From Acanthochlamys bracteata (Eukaryota > Streptophyta > Magnoliopsida > Pandanales > Velloziaceae): DNA of 64,000 bases. The notes beneath the pieces were generated by a model. It saw only the letters and a list, made by a program, of their open reading frames with translations. It did not search any database and had not been told where the DNA came from. Each line of letters opens with the position of its first letter. Position 1 is the first letter of the stretch. Below are positions 25,075 to 37,305 of the stretch, in pieces. The position numbers were made by a program, and so were the translations under genes. Location: contig CM034130.1 in the NCBI GenBank assembly GCA_019914995.1, forward strand, positions 1,612,001 to 1,676,000, given 5' to 3'.

Positions 25075-27248
25075 TTTACAATTCCTTTTTTCTTTCTATT
25101 ACATTCATACAATATGCATGTTTCCTTTTAAGTTTTCTTCTTACTTTTTATCTCTCTGATTGTTTGTTACCTGCAGCTGTGATTTGAGTGAGTAGCTGCA
25201 AAAGTTTCTTTGTGAAAAAAGGGTTCGTAAATCTTTGAGTTTGTAATTACTTGAGCGATAGAAATTTTAGGTAAATTATGTTTTTCTTTTATTTGAAAGT
25301 GGCAGTAATTTATCTTCAGTACAAGCTTGAGAACTACGGACAAAGTCATGAGACAGTCTTCCAAGATGCATATACCAAACAGCACCAGGTCAGTATCAAA
25401 CGTAACCAAGTGTTCTTTTTACTGACTGAATCTTTCAGACACACCCACTGATATCTGCATAAACAAAGAAGAACAATGGAATTAAGTACACGACAATTGT
25501 TCGACAACAGAGAGCTTTAAACCTGACAAAAATATATAGACCAGACCTCGATCTTCTACATCAGTCTCCCATCAGTCTCCGTTTTAGGTAATGCAAAAAA
25601 TAAAAATTTCAGATTTTTCGTTTAGGACATGAACTTACAGACAGCCTCAGTTATAGTTCCTAGTTTAACAGAAAACAACTTCGATAACAGCAACAATGCA
25701 GCTTTTAGTTTTTATTAAGATTACTGAGATTGACTGAAGGCCACACTACAACCAAGAGTGAAATCTTCTAGCCAGACTAACTCTAGGTTTTGAACCAATC
25801 TCTTAGTGATTCTTATGAAAAAGCCTGTGCTGTGAGTTTCAGTAAAGTAGTAATTTAACTTTTATGCTTGTCCATGAACTCAAGGTACAGATGCTGTCAT
25901 TCTGTGTTGCTTCATTTCTGCTTCCAAAGCCATGCTTTCATTAGGAGAAAGGTAGTTACAAACACCAGAGCTATTTGAGATGGTACGCATTTCTTCGTAT
26001 GGCTTTAATAAGACTTTTTGAAGTACTTTTGAAATAAAAAAATTTCTAAAATAAAAAATATTTCAAAATTTGTTCAAAAAACAAACTTGATTTTTAAAAC
26101 AATAAAATATATATAGATAAATTTTATAACATACAGTTTTTCTATTTTTTAAAATTAAAAACATATATGTAATAAATTGTAGAAGGTTTATTGGATAATA
26201 CAAAGTGCTTATTTGGAAAGAAATGGAGTTAAAACTCTCAGTCAAACGTCCCCTAAATTCACCATTATCTGACAAATCACTTCCAGTATTACTAACCAAA
26301 AGAAACTGGCAATAGTTTAAAGGATACAAAGTGTTATAGAGATACCAGACACAGAAACAGACTGCCTGAATTGAAGATTCACATAAAAGATGCAGAACAG
26401 ATGACTTTTTAATGACAAGAAAAATGAGAACTTTCTTTATAAGCTCAGATTGTATAAAGTGCCTGAACTATAATAATCGATCTTCTGGTTGCACAGGATA
26501 GCCATTTATTGCACTGCAAAGCACTGACCAGACAATCTGAACTACAGCAACTACTATATTCTCTCTGCAACAAGAGTTCAGATGCACCTCGCAATGAACA
26601 TCCTCTCCAAGACCTATTCCAAACACAGTCAAAGTTAAACCCATCAGTTTTTCTAAGCCAAATGTGATTTGACTCAATCAATGCTCATTACCATTTCTTT
26701 AGTAAAAACATAATGCATTCTCAGTTGTTGTCTTCTTGACTGAACCTGAACTCAAAATACATTAATTCTCAGAAGCATATGAGTTTCACAGATGCGGATA
26801 AAGGAAATACTCAGTACATTGGGACCAGAAACAAGACAAGAGCTTGAATATCATAACAATCTCCAACATACTTTATTTGAAGGATACTAACAATTGTTTT
26901 ACACAAGCTAAATAATGCAAGCCAAACATAAGCGCTAAGGCAGATAAGCACTTAGAAAAGAATGAACAAATATGGAAAGATACATATTCAGAACAATAAT
27001 TTTATTGCAACCAATGATGGAATTGCTTAACTTAAAAAGATGGTATTAATACAAAATCTTCTTGTTATTGAAATCTTCAAACAAGTCAGGATACTAAAAA
27101 AGGAAGGAGCATGTTGCAGTTAAACACCTATGAGCTACGATTTCTTTCAAAATTCAGAAACCATAGATGTATCTCCAAGCTACTAGCCTCCCACATAATC
27201 ATAAAGTCCTCTTAAGCATTATGGAGTTCAGTCTCATACCAGTATCAC
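25075..27248. other. Convergent 3' intergenic region
   Basis: This lies between the stops of the BTB gene (+) and the PPR gene (-). It holds 3' UTRs and, at about 26000-26265, an AT-rich block ending in TCAAACGTCCCC, similar to the termini of the local MITE family. Short open frames on both strands lack family resemblance. No RNA gene was recognised. Confidence 0.4.
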
Positions 27249-28367
27249 TCAAGCGGCGAGAAGTTCTTCCTCATGGTGCTCCTCAGCTGTTCCCTCTGCA
27301 TGCAACCCCAGCTGTTTCTCCATACACTTCCATCCGCCAACAAAGTTAGCCGGAAACTCATGCCTTACTTTGCTCAATACTCTCTTTGCAACCCTTACTC
27401 TTCCTTTCTTCACAAGGCCATCAACAAGCAGCTTTGTTGACCCCATATCAGGCACCTTACCACTCTTAATCCCATCCATGCAAACATCAAGTGCCCCATC
27501 TAAATCCTCGCTTCTACATAGGGCATGCATGAAATCATTACACGTTTTAGAATTCGGCACACAACCATGATTCTTCTCCAAATTGTTATACACCTGTTTT
27601 GCCTCTGTAAATCTCTGGTGCCGGCAATAACAACCAATTAAGTAATTATACGTAATGATATCAGGCTTCAATCCAGCAGCCTTAACCTCCTTCATTAACT
27701 CAAGAACTGACTCCGGCGTACCAGCATATGACCGATTCATAATTCTAACATTATGCGCAGCTAGATCAGGTTTAATTCCTTTGTTAATCATTCGATTCCA
27801 TAAGCTCTCAGCATCCAGGGGCTTCTTCTCTTTATACAACGAATCAAGAATAGTGGTGTAGAAAACAGCGTTAGGTTCAATACCTTTGCTTTCGATTTCT
27901 TCAAGCAGTGACAGTGCCGCAGTGGAGTTTCTAGAAAGGCAATGAGATTTAATCAAAATTCCAAACGAGTTCGAGTTGGGGGTGATCGAGAGAGACTTCG
28001 AGAGGGAATTGAACAGATCGGGAACGCGGTGGTAGAGCGGAGGGCTACGATTGAGGGCAGAGAGTAAAGCGTTGAGAGAGAGCGCAGATGGTTTCGGAAT
28101 CGAACGAAGAGTTGAAACAGCAGCATCGACCATGCCAGCAGTGGCGTATGCGATCGCTATAGAAGCCGCAAATGGTTCTTCAGTTGAGAACCGGGGGTTG
28201 GATTTCAATGGATCGATTAGAGACGTGATCTCATTGAAGCGGCCAGCGCGAACGAGACGGCGAACGGTGGCTGGCTCCACAGCGACGGGGAAGGTTTCGC
28301 CGGAGGCGGCGGTGGAGAACAGATGGAGGAGACGGCGTCGGGCGGCGGCGGTTGAGACTGTTAACAT
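27249..28367 (-). CDS. P-class pentatricopeptide repeat protein, probably mitochondrial
   Basis: A single intronless frame of 372 residues, as is usual for PPR genes. The N-terminus (MLTVSTAAARRRLLHLFSTA) is Arg/Ser/Ala-rich without acidic residues, which suits an organelle presequence. From about residue 125 on there are six clear P-type repeats of about 35 residues. Their starts are marked by PNSNSFGILIKSHC, PNAVFYTTILDSLY, PDLAAHNVRIMN, PDIITYNYLIGCYC, PNSKTCNDFMHALC and PDMGSTKLLVDGL; more degenerate repeats precede them. There is no E or DYW editing extension. The acidic end (TAEEHHEEELLAA) resembles the At4g36680/At2g18520 group as I recall it. PPR proteins bind specific organellar RNAs; the target cannot be read from sequence. 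Confidence 0.93.
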   Translation of the reverse strand: MLTVSTAAARRRLLHLFSTAASGETFPVAVEPATVRRLVRAGRFNEITSLIDPLKSNPRFSTEEPFAASIAIAYATAGMVDAAVSTLRSIPKPSALSLNALLSALNRSPPLYHRVPDLFNSLSKSLSITPNSNSFGILIKSHCLSRNSTAALSLLEEIESKGIEPNAVFYTTILDSLYKEKKPLDAESLWNRMINKGIKPDLAAHNVRIMNRSYAGTPESVLELMKEVKAAGLKPDIITYNYLIGCYCRHQRFTEAKQVYNNLEKNHGCVPNSKTCNDFMHALCRSEDLDGALDVCMDGIKSGKVPDMGSTKLLVDGLVKKGRVRVAKRVLSKVRHEFPANFVGGWKCMEKQLGLHAEGTAEEHHEEELLAA

Positions 28368-28519
28368 TTCTGTTTCGGAGATGTTCAGGAAAGGGAAAGT
28401 ACGAAGGTTTAGGGTTTTGGGAGTTTAATTTTGTCAATTTTGCTAAATCACGAAGAACTAAGTTTAGGCAGAGTTTGGGAACGTTGTCCAGGTGTTGTTG
28501 AAAGAAAAGCCACGGGAAG

Positions 28520-28757
28520 TCTTAGCGTTTGACTTTTCATTTCTTGAACAAAATTTTTAATTTTTAATTATATATTTTATAAATATTTAGAAAATATATT
28601 TAAAATTTTAAAAATTATAGAAAAATTTTACGTAATAAATTTTTTTATTATATATTTTTATTATTCTTTTAAAATACAAAAAACTTATTTTTTAGAAAAA
28701 ATAAAAATATTTTCTATTTATAAAAATTTTATTTTATAAGCAATCTCAAATACACCA
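28520..28757. mobile_element. AT-rich MITE copy
   Basis: The right end, read in reverse as GGTGTATTTGAGATTGCTTA, matches the local terminus consensus GGGTGTTTGGGATTGCTT. The left end (near AGCGTTTGACTTTTC) is more diverged. The core follows the same order of A/T tracts as the copy at 43979-44236, including TTTTATAAATATTTAG and AAAAATTTTACG. Confidence 0.5.
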
Positions 28758-29016
28758 TAAATAATAAGAATTTCTATTTAATTTGCTTAAATTGGGATTG
28801 TGTTTTATAAATCACTTTAAAAATATTTAAAATTTTAATAGTAATAATACATAATAATAACAATTTATTTAGTAATTTTGTAACTATTAATTTTTAAAAA
28901 TTTATAAATATAATAAAAAATTATTAAAATATGAATTCAAAATTTATAAAAAAGATTCAATAATTTATCCAGCAACTCAAATGACAGTTTTCAACTTTCA
29001 AGTGATAAGTTGAGTG

Positions 29017-29193
29017 GGCGTTTAAAAGTGTTTATAAAATAAAATTTTTATAAAATAAAAATTATTTTTATTTTTTAATTATTTATATTTTTTAAATTTT
29101 AAATAAATTTTTTAAAAATTTATAAAATATGTATTAAAAAATGTGAAATAAAAAATAAAAAAAAATTTGAAAAACAGATTCCCAAACGGCTGG
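29017..29193. mobile_element. AT-rich MITE copy, inverted relative to the others
   Basis: It opens with GGGCGTTTAAAAGTGTTTAT and closes with AACAGATTCCCAAACGGC. The core reads as the reverse complement of the copies at 28520 and 52557. The inverted order supports a mobile rather than a simple-sequence origin. Confidence 0.5.
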
Positions 29194-29738
29194 CTCGATA
29201 AAAAATATAATATTATTCGTAACATAACAGCACATTAGAACTTGCTTACCGATCCGTTAAATTTACTTTTATTTAAATTCATTTTTAATTAAAATAATAA
29301 ATTATTTATAATAAATTTTTTTGAAATTTATTTTTTAAAATTTATTTATTATACAAATAATAGTAAAGTTTTATTTTTATTAAATATTTCTATTATTTAT
29401 TTATTTTTTAAACTCGGTTTTGAAATAATAAGTTTTAAACACACACTTATCGTGAGGGGATGTACTAGCTTGTTTGCACTGTGCACAAGAATTCATCAAA
29501 TTATTCCGATTACCAATACAATCAAAGAAAGGGTATGCAGTTCTCTGCAGCAATTGCAGATTCCAGTTCAAGTGGTACGTTGATTGAATCCTCGTTCAGC
29601 TACAAGCTCAGAATTTGAGAGTGATTATCCCATAACTAAAAAACCAAATCAGTGTAACAAATAAAGCATTTGCCGACATATATTGAAACATGTATAAGGA
29701 ATCTTGAATTAAAGAAATAGCTTTCAAAGAATTTTTCA

Positions 29739-32700
29739 CTATGTAGAAAACAAGGATTCCAAATATTCATCAACGTAAGCAAGGCATGGCCAATGGTCAG
29801 TTCTAATTCGAACTAATGTAGAAACATCAGCTACTTCCATCTGAAATAGAATGTGGAACCTTGGCGGTAGGAACATCATAAGGCGAAAAACACCCATGTA
29901 TTTCTTCCTAGAATACAGTGGCTCCTCATCTCCAGCTTCGTCTAAACTGTACTCAAGATGAAAACGTGTGCCTTCTGAATATAGCAGTAAAGCATTGGAA
30001 TCAGAAGTGTCATCATCTGTGGAATTATGTTCCCACACAACATCTGTGATGACTCCATTATTTTTCACAACATCAACTAATGGTCCTCCTGCAACACTCA
30101 CGACGAAGGGAGCCATGTGACGTTGAATAGAGTCGATCAGAGATTCTGAAGGAACTTCTAGAAGCTTCACTGATCGTGTCCCGCTGATTGCAGCAGCCCC
30201 TTTGCCTCCAGCCACTGGGAAAGTCTCCCGCCCTGTGCTTGCAGAATTGCTGCATGCTTCCCACAAAGCATGGAACAGATCCAGGTGATAGTAAGCAACA
30301 CCATCATCAGGAACATCTGAAGGCACAATAGGCTTTAAAAACATATCCTCTATTCCAACTTCAACACTCTGAAGCAAACCAGATATACTCTGCCCTTTTT
30401 CTATACTTGCCTTGATAGTAACATTAATACGGCCAGGCACAGGCTCTCTCGGTTCCAATTCTATTGTCAAAGGAGCTCGGTAGCATGGATTGTCTTCATA
30501 TTGAACACCAAAAGGTACAATTGCAGACTTAACTTTCAGTGGCTCCCCAAGAAGAAAAGGCACGCGACAAGCTGGAATGGAGCCATAATTAGCCTCAGAA
30601 GAAAAGGTGAGTGTAGTGGCATATAACGCAGGCAATTCATCTTCTTCTTCCAAACTTGAAGGGAGTAGGTCATGACCAAGAACATAAACAAAGGGCTGTG
30701 CCTCAAATCTAAGTAAACAGGGTATGTTAATCTTAATACCAGGCATATGCCGGTAGTCAGGAATGTTTGCAAAGTATTTCCTAAGAATTCCAACTATTTT
30801 TGCTTCCTTTGCATCAAGCACACGCAGAGGCTCTGCATATAAGTGTATTCTGCCAACACCAACTTCAGACTCGCCCTCATTTTCAACAGGAGGATGAGAA
30901 CCAGAGATATCCTTAATAGCCTCGGCATGGCTGGATTCCCCGAGTCCCAAACTAGGTAATGCCAAAGACCATGTCTGTTTCACGAGCAGCGGGATGACTC
31001 TGTCAAGATGTATGTAAGAAAAGATACTCTGCTGTTTAATATCCTTTACAGCTCGAGGTGAAGGAATCTGGAAAAACGAGCTTGAGTGTGGTGAGGATGA
31101 AACTCCTAGAAGCTGTTTACCAAGTCCTAGAATCTGCTTCAGTTTCTTTCCTGGGATGCACAGAAGCATTCTCAAGTAGATCCTGAAGATATTTATAAAG
31201 AAATCAATATGAGATATGCTTTTTAAACATCTGGCAGCAATGACTTTCAAAATTAAAGCAATGTCACCTTGCATTGTCCTGAACCTCCAAGTCAGGATAT
31301 TTCTGGCAAGTAAAAGCCAGAAGTTGTGACATCGCAACAAATACCCTAGAGCTGTGATGGTGAGCCAGCATTGTTCGGCAAATGCTCAGTACTTTGCTTC
31401 CTTGAGACCATGATCTTAGACCAGTATCTGCCCCATGCTTCTGCGCCAGAAACATAATATGCCGAGTAAGCAGCCCAAGCAAATTACACGGTGGAACTGT
31501 ATCACTTTCTGCAATCCTCTCAAAAATGAGGAAATAAGAAACCATGTGATAACCTGGTTGGAGCCTCTGAAGCAACCTCTCATCAAGCGTCTGTAGGAAA
31601 TTTTCTCCCACTTGCTGATGGGCTTTGCATTTCAATAACCGATCCACAAATGAAACGATCACTGGAACCAGACGCCTGTGCTCCAATGACAAGGTGACCA
31701 ACATATTCTGCAACATCTGATAAATGGTAGATTCGAGGACAGCACCAGGGTGCAGGTCTTCACCAGTTTCATCCCTGTGATGTGGAGCCACCCCGATCAG
31801 GAAGTTATGGAGAGCACGAAAAGCTACCCTCGTCTCTGTGCTCCATGAAGGAAGGTATTTGAAAGCCGATACACAAACCAAGCCATCCTCCAGCACCTTC
31901 ACTAACTTTGATTCTGTGCCCTCCACACCATGTTCTCTGTCAAGACAAGCAGCAATGAAGGTGAGGGCATCCAGCTTCTTAGCCTTCAGAGACAAGGGAT
32001 CAAAAACAGCTGGATAGAAGCTGTTAACCAATTGAGCAAGAGAATCTTTCCAATTTGCCATCCGCGGTGACCCCAAAAGCCAATGTAAAGCCAGCAAGCG
32101 GAACACCAGTGGCTGATATGTCTCTTGTGAAACAAGAGCAAGCCGCCTTGCAATAGCCTGCTCACCATCTCCAGCAAAGGTGTCTGCAAATCGTGCATAG
32201 AGCATGAGCACAGTGTGCCAGAGCATTGGGTTATATGAATTAAGAAGGCCAGAGAACTGCACCTTCAGTAATGCTGCAACCGCCGGCACCATGGCCTCAA
32301 GCTCCTCTCCAATCGCCGTCACCTCCGCCACAAGCTCCATTGTCATCGATGGCGTTAGCATTTGAGGCCGTTCCATTAGGAACCGTAAAACTTTCCCAAA
32401 AACCCTTAAATTGATCTCCGTAGGATCCCTACCATGCTCTAATGACTCACTAGAATCAAGAACGAGTTGAGGGCAATTGAATGGAACCAAAGGAGTCGAA
32501 GTTGAAAAAACGGGAGAAGAAGAAGAAAGCAAATTGAAGGAAAGAATACCACGGCAGACGGTGGCGAGCAGGAGGAGATAAGATGCAGCAGCATGGGTGG
32601 TTTCCTGTTCAGCGAGAGAATAGAGATGGCCGGCGACGCCAGAGAGAAGGCCAGGGAAAGCCCGCTCGAGTTCTCTCAAGCATTCACACGCCGTAGAGCG

Positions 32701-33171
32701 AACTGAACGATCAGGAGAGTGATTGGGCTTGTTAGTCAAAGACAGCAAAACTTCAACCAACGCGGCAACATGGATTGAAAATTCTTTACTCAACGGTAGA
32801 TCAAACAATGAAATAATCACAGATGTCACACAAACCATAGATTGTTCTTTCAGCGGGATCGAATCGGGAAGCTGAAGAATCGAACGCAGTGAATCGAGGA
32901 GAGAAGAAGGAGAAGGAATGATTAAAGAATGAAATTCTTCAAGAAACTGGAGCAGGTTGACTTTGAAAGGAATCGAAAGGTCGCGGCGAACAAGAGCGGA
33001 AATAGCGAGGTCGGAGATTGGAACGGTTTGCCAACGCGCTTGCCGAGTTGGCGAACCAGAATTGAAATCTTCGATCACCGATTCCCATTCTTGAACGCTC
33101 AACTGCTGTTGCTGTTGATTCTGATAATGGTGATGATTGTGGAAATGCTTCGAAGTGGATTGCCGATCCAT
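29739..33171 (-). CDS. AP5B1: AP-5 complex subunit beta
   Basis: This is the large beta subunit of the AP-5 adaptor complex, which in animals acts at late endosomes with SPG11/SPG15; plants keep a homologue (At3g19870). Two exons (31268-33171 and 29739-31182, intron of 85 bases) encode 1115 residues, about the plant length. The N-terminal two thirds is helical and Leu-rich, like an adaptin trunk. Recognisable blocks are QEWESVIEDFNSGSPTRQAR near the start, SVRSTACECLRELERAFPGL, LVFRLLALHWLLGSPRM and LLTRHIMFLAQKHG. The second exon has LRVLDAKEAKIVGILRKYF and a beta-rich C-terminal ear ending in RTDHWPCLAYVDEYLESLF. I chose the ATG at 33171 (MDRQ); an upstream in-frame ATG at 33249 would add 26 residues. 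Confidence 0.88.
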
Positions 33172-36100
33172 TGATTGGGAGAAGAAGTAGAGAAGGAGAT
33201 GGAGTTTTGTGTTGGGGAATTTCGTCGAACAGTTGGTGCGCGCACGCATGAACTGCTACATTTTATTCCATCCCTATCATTTGTGTTGGCGACAGGGGAT
33301 GGAGGTTCCAGACATGAAAGAAGAACTCTCTTGAGAGTGCCACGTGTTGTTGATTACGTCATCATCCAACTCATATGTTAATATAATTCGAACAATTTAA
33401 GAAAGAAATTTTCAAATAATTAATTTTTATTTTCAGTTCATATTTTTTATTTTTATAAATAATTTAAAAAATTATTTAAAATATTTTTTAAAAAATTTAG
33501 TATTCTTTATTATTATTATTTTAACAGAAAAATATAACTTATTTTTTAAAAAAATTTAATTTTAAAAAAATATTATTTAAAAATACTCTTAAATATCTTT
33601 ATTAATTTAATTCGATACGAACCTGAACCGCACCAAAAACTCCACTGTAGAAAAAATAACAGAGTCGTCGAACCAATGTTTTGGCATGCTTTTTTGAAGC
33701 TTTTCAACGATTACTTTTTACTTTATATTTTAAAAAATTTGTATATAATATATAAAATTATTTTAAAATCTAAATATAAAAATCCTTATATTATAATATA
33801 TTATTATTTATCTTTTTAAATAAAAATATATCTTATATTTTAAATAAAATATATTTTTAAAAATAATCCTATCTTATAAACAATTCAATATCACCAAGTT
33901 CAAGTTTAAACTTTTGTCCCTTAATGAAAATTATGATTGTATGATTATGAGAACTAATAATTATGCTTGAGAGCCATTTGCAACATGTTGCGCATATTAT
34001 AATGAACGATCTATATTTTATGGTTCGTTCGTAATAAGAAATGAGATGCACACTATCATGTTTAAAAGTACAATATGATAATTTATTTGGTACCACACAT
34101 GATTATGAAATAATTTGATTATGTACTGCTTACTAAAAAATGGGAATGGCTCAATTTGGTCTTCCTTTAGAAAAAACTTTGTCGGTGTGTACGTTTTATT
34201 TTAAAATATAAAAAATATTAAAAATATTTACTTCTTAAAATTTTATTATTTTGAAAAAAATAATTTTGAAAAAATTTTTTAGTTTATAAACATCACGTAT
34301 TCTCTCAACTCTTTACCTGAAAATAATTGAAGCGTGTGGGGCTTTTATTTGTATAAGGATGTTTTAGCATATAAGGTTTTGTGTTTTTGTAATATGAATG
34401 TGGATTGATGGCTCTTTTTACTATTGATTCATAATTGGAACCTCACCCAAGACAACATCCAACCTTCTAAATATCTCCACCTTCTCTCTATGGGTAAGCT
34501 TACGGTACGTTTTAATTAGGAAAAAAAAAATTTCGTAAAACTAAATTTGATATAATTAAATTCAGTAAAAAATGACTTAAATATAAATTCAGTGATAAAA
34601 AATATATTTCAATTGCATAAAACTTTTTTTTTTCAAAATTTAAAATTCAAATATATTTTTTATATTTCAATTATTTTGAACTCACTGAGCTTATCTCAAA
34701 TTTATTTTTTATTAAAATCAGTTCTACCAAATTCAGATTTACGAAATTTATTTCCGACCCGGTTAGAACACCTCTATAAACTGAAATATAAAATTGAGTT
34801 TGAATTCAAATTTTGAAAAAAGAATGTGAGTCCTGCTTATCACTTTTTATCTTTTGCCTAAAACATTCAAGTTATGCAAAGTATCTCTTTCTAAGGTGGT
34901 GGAATATGTTTTCTCCCTGCCTAGTAAAATCTATTAGAAAGACTTCTTATCGAGTTAGCTGCGGAAAACTTTGCCATGAAACTAAATCCAAGTCTTTAAA
35001 CAGTTACAGAAATCGTCTTCATATTGCTTGTGAAATGCTTAATTTTTTAGACAGTAATTTGGATCAGTTATTGTTGCCTCTTGCTTCTGAATAAGTTAAC
35101 ATGCATAGTTGACCTTTTTTTATATCTGTTAGCATGAACGTGAACAAATGTGCATTATTACCTTGCTAAGTATTCGAGTTGATCAATAAGTGTATGGGCA
35201 ACATTAGTTCGAAACATAGTTTATGCATTGGATTCACCAAAATACATCAAAGCTTTTTAACTAAACGGCTAATACACGAGACTGCTTGTAAGCTCTCTTC
35301 TTTATTGTAGAAGATAAACTATTAAGATCTTCAGCTGATGTCAATCTCCATTGAAGATGGAAGCTGATTACGGTACACAGTAGAAGCATTCTCTTGTTTA
35401 TTAGGTTTGCTTGAGTTTCCTTCGAGATACGGTACCAACGAACAGGATCGTAGTCTTGCGAGGATGGTGGGGACTACTGAGAAAGAAATTATCTGGAGAA
35501 AAACTACTACGCCTCATCTATAAGAACTACACATTGAGGTTGATGAAAAAATTATTTCAAATTTATAAGAACTACTGAACCTGCCTATGCCGAAGAGGCT
35601 TAAGGTTACAAACTTCTTGGTAGGCTTAAAATATCCTAGCTATTTTATGGTATCTCTGTTTGTTTAAGTTAATCTGACTGCTGGACTAATTGTCTCTAGA
35701 TCGTTCTTTTGCTGACTGTAGTTCTTCATTTTAATTCAGAGCTCATCTGTAATTTTCCCCTGATGCAGTATGGTAGTACATTGTTTTTCTGTTTTATTTG
35801 ATTGAAAGTGAATTTTTTGAATAAATTATAACTTTTTAGTTTAACAATATACATTTAATAATTTTATAATATGCAATTAATTCATTTCTTTTAAAATTAA
35901 AAAAAATAAAAATTATTCTAAAGAAATATTGCAAAAAGTAGTGTTGGGATTTGGGATGGAATAAGGAGTAGCCACAAAAGAAAAAAATGGACTCTAGGTA
36001 GATTTTTTCCTAACCGTGATTTTGGAAAAAAAAGTACCTATGATGTTTTTCATAACTGTAGTTTGACATAATATAATTTCGATATGAACTCAAAACAGAA

Positions 36101-37305
36101 CTATGTATCTAAATTGAGACCACTTACTTTACTGGTTTTTAAGAAAAATTCATTTTAGTACTTTGCGTTTATACTTTGTGCCAAATTTTGCTTGTTTGAT
36201 TTGTACTTAATTTTTATGGAATGATGCTTATTTTATGTTAAATAAATTATGGCTTTTCCCATCTTTGTTGATCTTGAAGTAATTTTTAAAAAATGATAAA
36301 TAAATAGAAATTAATTGCTTGAATATTTAGTTTGTAAAAATAAAATCTATAAACAAATTAAAAAATTATTAGAAAGCAATTTTCTATTAAAAAGATATTT
36401 TTGTGATTATTTACGGTCAAACGAATAAGTTTTAACAAACATGTAACGCATATTTACTTATATTTTTAATTTAAAATTAAAAATTTTTTAGTTTCAACTC
36501 TCGCATACAAATCAAAGTCAACACAAAAATTAAATTCAATTTTGACCAAAAATTTTACTTGCATACTCATACTTAATAATAAGAAAAATGTAAAAATTAA
36601 ACTTATTTTTAAACTTTAAAATTCTCAAATTAATCACTTTCAAAAGTTTAGTTTCAGAAATTCAGTTTCAAAAGTTCGATTTGTACTGAATATAAAAACA
36701 CCAACGTAGTGTTACCGCTTGGAAATTTTGAGCAAAACCCAAGCAAGCACCCGCCGACAAGTGTTCTTGGCCCGTTTTCAGTTTCACACCAAGGCCATTT
36801 AGGTTTCGCGAATTAAGGATCGTTCTTTCATGTGGGTTCGCACTTTAATCCGTGACTACCACGAGTATGGCTTGTCGCTGTCGGCCCATTAGGACCCATT
36901 TCCAGCTCATCGCATTTTTTCCTGAACTTCTTCCGTCGATTTACACCGTCCTTCATTTTTGTCAATCCTAACCGTCCAATATATTTTATCATCTCGACCT
37001 AACGCGGACCCACATTCGTGTCAGCGTTTCAAACGAGCTACTTATAAAAATGCTCTTCGGAAAAATTTTCTATTCTTCAGAAGAGAAGTTTTAACATTTC
37101 CGGGGGAAAGTTTCTCGATCAAAGCCCAAGGCGTCGGCCCACGGTTTTCTTATTAATTCATTCCGTTTCAAATTTAACCTTCTCCAATTCTTTTTCTTTC
37201 TTATTCTGTTTCAATTGAATGACACGGATTTTTTCGGAAGACTAGTTTGGAGAAGTTTCTTTGTTCTACTTCGATCTGTTCGTGATTTTGAATCGTTTGT
37301 AATTG
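33172..37305. other. Long intergenic region between AP-5 beta and DRE2
   Basis: Near 33172-33370 is the AP-5 beta promoter. About 33390-33600 and 33690-33880 are AT-rich repeat-like blocks; 34514-34762 is an inverted-repeat element listed separately. From 34800 to 35780 composition is more ordinary and there is a 93-codon frame (34813-35094) with Cys, Lys and Ser-rich sequence that I could not place. DRE2 promoter and leader occupy roughly 36700-37305. Confidence 0.4.
34514..34762. mobile_element. AT-rich element with about 35-base inverted ends (second family)
   Basis: The left end reads AGGAAA, then AATTTCGTAAAACTAAATTTG. The right end, in reverse, reads GGTCGGAAATAAATTTCGTAAATC, then TGAATTTGGTA. 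These ends are imperfect inverted repeats. A similar right end (GAATTCAGTTTTACGAAACT, then TATTTCCTGACG) occurs at about 46398-46445. The interior has no coding capacity, so this is MITE-like. Confidence 0.5.

Larger units (their letters stand above)
28368..29738. other. Intergenic region with AT-rich repeats
   Basis: The first 150 bases are the PPR leader and promoter. About 28520-28757 and 29017-29193 are two AT-rich MITE-like copies in opposite orientation, listed separately. The remainder up to 29738 is AT-rich DNA followed by the AP-5 beta 3' region. No gene is seen. Confidence 0.45.

Noticed and set aside
34813..35094. 93-codon ORF, Cys/Lys/Ser-rich
   Set aside because: It has no resemblance to a known family, no promoter or intron support, and sits among repeats; kept only as a remark in the intergenic entry.
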